DNA of 64,000 bases from Chryseobacterium sp. LJ668 (GTDB taxonomy: Bacteria > Bacteroidota > Bacteroidia > Flavobacteriales > Weeksellaceae), in the NCBI RefSeq assembly GCF_019613955.1, contig NZ_CP080443.1:2086001-2150000 (forward strand), given 5' to 3'. Shown in pieces: positions 61,451 to 64,000 of this stretch. The position numbers were made by a program, and so were the translations under genes. The first letter of the stretch is position 1. The number at the start of each line of letters is the position of its first letter. The notes under the pieces are model-generated. The model was not told the origin of the DNA. It saw only the letters and a list, made by a program, of their open reading frames with translations, and did not search any database.

Positions 61451-61590
61451 ACACGCAAATACGGCAAAGCCCAACGACAGAAAAGGGTGGCCGGGGGAGC
61501 GGAAGAGAAGAGATCATTGAAAAATAGATATAACAACCAAGTAAGGAAAAACTAAAGCGTCAAAACTTTGAGTGAGCGTAAGACAAACAT

Positions 61591-63107
<1,517 letters not shown>

Positions 63108-63288
63108 TAGAGCGTCCTTAGACGTTAAACAAAAAAAGATACTTAAATGTATCATATACTTGCTTAAAAGAAAACGTTTTAGTTTTTACTCGGTTGCTTA
63201 TATTATAAAAATACAAAACCCACTAGAAATTAGTATTAGGGAAGAGAGATAATTAACAATTATTAATTAATAATTATTAATTAGAGAG
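63108..63288 (+). other. 16S-tRNA spacer
   Basis: The spacer is AT-rich and contains direct repeats of aattattaatta at 63256-63283 just before tRNA-Ile. The 16S processing stem probably involves its first part. No gene is present. Confidence 0.5.
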
Positions 63289-63362
63289 AGTCTCGTAGCT
63301 CAGCTGGTTAGAGCGCTACACTGATAATGTAGAGGTCGGCAGTTCGAGCCTGCCCGAGACTA
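63289..63362 (+). tRNA. tRNA-Ile(GAU)
   Basis: A 74-nt cloverleaf with a perfect 7-bp acceptor stem AGTCTCG / CGAGACT, D arm TAGCTCAGCTGGTTAGAG, anticodon GAT in CTGATAA, and T arm GTTCGAGCC. CCA is not encoded. Its place in the 16S-23S spacer is standard. Confidence 0.96.
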
Positions 63363-63370
63363 CTAATTGA

Positions 63371-63454
63371 AGGGATTAAAGTATTAAAAAGTTGAAAGAT
63401 TAAAATATTAGCGATTGTTAATTTTTTAATTATTAAATCTTTTAATCATTTAAT
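63371..63454. repeat. Imperfect inverted repeat between the two tRNAs
   Basis: gattaaagtattaaaaag at the left and cttttaatcatttaatc at the right could pair into a long AT stem in the rRNA precursor, possibly helping processing. Confidence 0.5.
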
Positions 63455-63465
63455 CTTACCTAGAG

Positions 63466-63539
63466 GGGGAATTAGCTCAGCTGGCTAGAGCGCCTGCCTT
63501 GCACGCAGGAGGTCAAGGGTTCGACTCCCTTATTCTCCA
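63466..63539 (+). tRNA. tRNA-Ala(UGC)
   Basis: A 74-nt cloverleaf with acceptor GGGGAAT / ATTCTCC (one G-U pair), D arm TAGCTCAGCTGG, anticodon TGC in CTTGCAC, and T arm GGTTCGACTCC. CCA is not encoded. Confidence 0.96.
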
Positions 63540-63744
63540 CAGTTTTGCGAGTTTGATTTAAAAGTACGATGGATAGAGCCAAAACAAATATCCGTTTATC
63601 AGACTTTCAGAAAGACATAAGATCATTGACATTAACGGTAAAAATATCACAAAGAGAAAACCGAGCGCAATTAAGCGTTTGAGTTTACAAAAATAGCTTG
63701 GTAGTAATACTGAGCAAAAAATACTGAACTAATTAATAATTAGG

Positions 63745-64000
63745 AAAGAAATCGTTAAGGGCGTATGGCGGATGCCTAGGCTTTCAGAGGCGAAGAAGGA
63801 CGCGGTAAGCTGCGAAAAGCTGCGGGGATCGGCACACACGAATTGATCCGCAGATGTCCGAATGGGGCAACCCGGCATGTTGAAGACATGTCACTCCGCA
63901 AGGAGAGCAAACCAGGAGAACTGAAACATCTAAGTACCCTGAGGAAAAGAAATCGAAGAGATTCCGTAAGTAGTGGCGAGCGAACGCGGATTAGCCCAAA
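63745..64000 (+). rRNA. rrl: 23S ribosomal RNA (5' part)
   Basis: The gene begins near 63745, judged from the position of ggcggatgcc and agaggcgaagaaggacg relative to E. coli. Only the first 250 nt or so are in the window; the gene continues beyond it. Confidence 0.95.

Noticed and set aside
63256..63283. CRISPR-like repeats in the rRNA spacer
   Set aside because: Only two short AT-rich direct repeats without regular spacers; no cas genes in the window.

Overview
The window is chromosomal DNA from a Gram-negative member of the Flavobacteriia, most likely Chryseobacterium or a close Weeksellaceae relative. This rests on the AT-rich composition, Bacteroidota-type promoters (TTTG, 19-21 bp, TAnnTTTG), A-rich gene starts without Shine-Dalgarno sequences, a type IX secretion C-terminal domain, many families typical of this group (DUF4290, DUF6427, DUF6341, LA_2272 repeats), and a 16S rRNA whose 3' tail lacks the usual CCUCC.

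Layout. 1-10 kb: end of a secreted T9SS protein, a YiiX-like lipoprotein, a stand-alone NIL-domain gene behind a recognisable promoter/operator, lemA with a DUF2207 membrane protein, DUF4290-murA, a lipoprotein alpha-amylase and two small redox/haem-type genes. 10-21 kb: der, upp, an alpha/beta hydrolase with comF, queD-lpxH, a LuxE-like acyltransferase with a nuclease-like gene, an aquaporin, DUF5715 and an ABC-F ATPase. 20.8-30 kb: a Cys/His-rich exported protein, TonB-dependent receptor and lipoprotein that look like one uptake locus, then trigger factor, a LolA-like protein and an M16 protease. 30-37 kb: DUF3109/DUF6427/DUF6341, a universal stress protein, an FAH hydrolase, a DnaQ-like exonuclease, pssA and an LtaS-like sulfatase. 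37-50 kb: DUF2147, pdhB, kup, fur-ostA, two PLP-fold proteins (one without the catalytic lysine), yqgE/pdxH, HU, panD and a flippase-like protein. 50-60 kb: M3 peptidase, SnoaL and SRPBCC proteins, a GreA-like protein, nitroreductase, rpsP-rimM, a GlcG-like protein, an XRE regulator divergent from an LA_2272 protein plus a CDP-alcohol phosphotransferase, and asnS. 60.4-64 kb: a long leader with three tandem canonical promoters, then 16S rRNA, tRNA-Ile(GAU), tRNA-Ala(UGC) and the start of 23S rRNA.

Most genes are housekeeping: envelope (murA, lpxH, OstA, pssA, LtaS-like), translation (rRNA, rpsP, rimM, asnS, tig, der) and cofactor supply (panD, pdxH, queD). I see no phage, insertion sequence, CRISPR array or defence island. 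The most unusual items are the altered anti-Shine-Dalgarno tail, a class IV aminotransferase homologue with Arg in place of the PLP lysine, MurA with Asp instead of the fosfomycin-target Cys, the triple rRNA promoter, several genes whose -7 box nearly touches the ATG, and short dispersed repeats, one of which is translated inside a gene.
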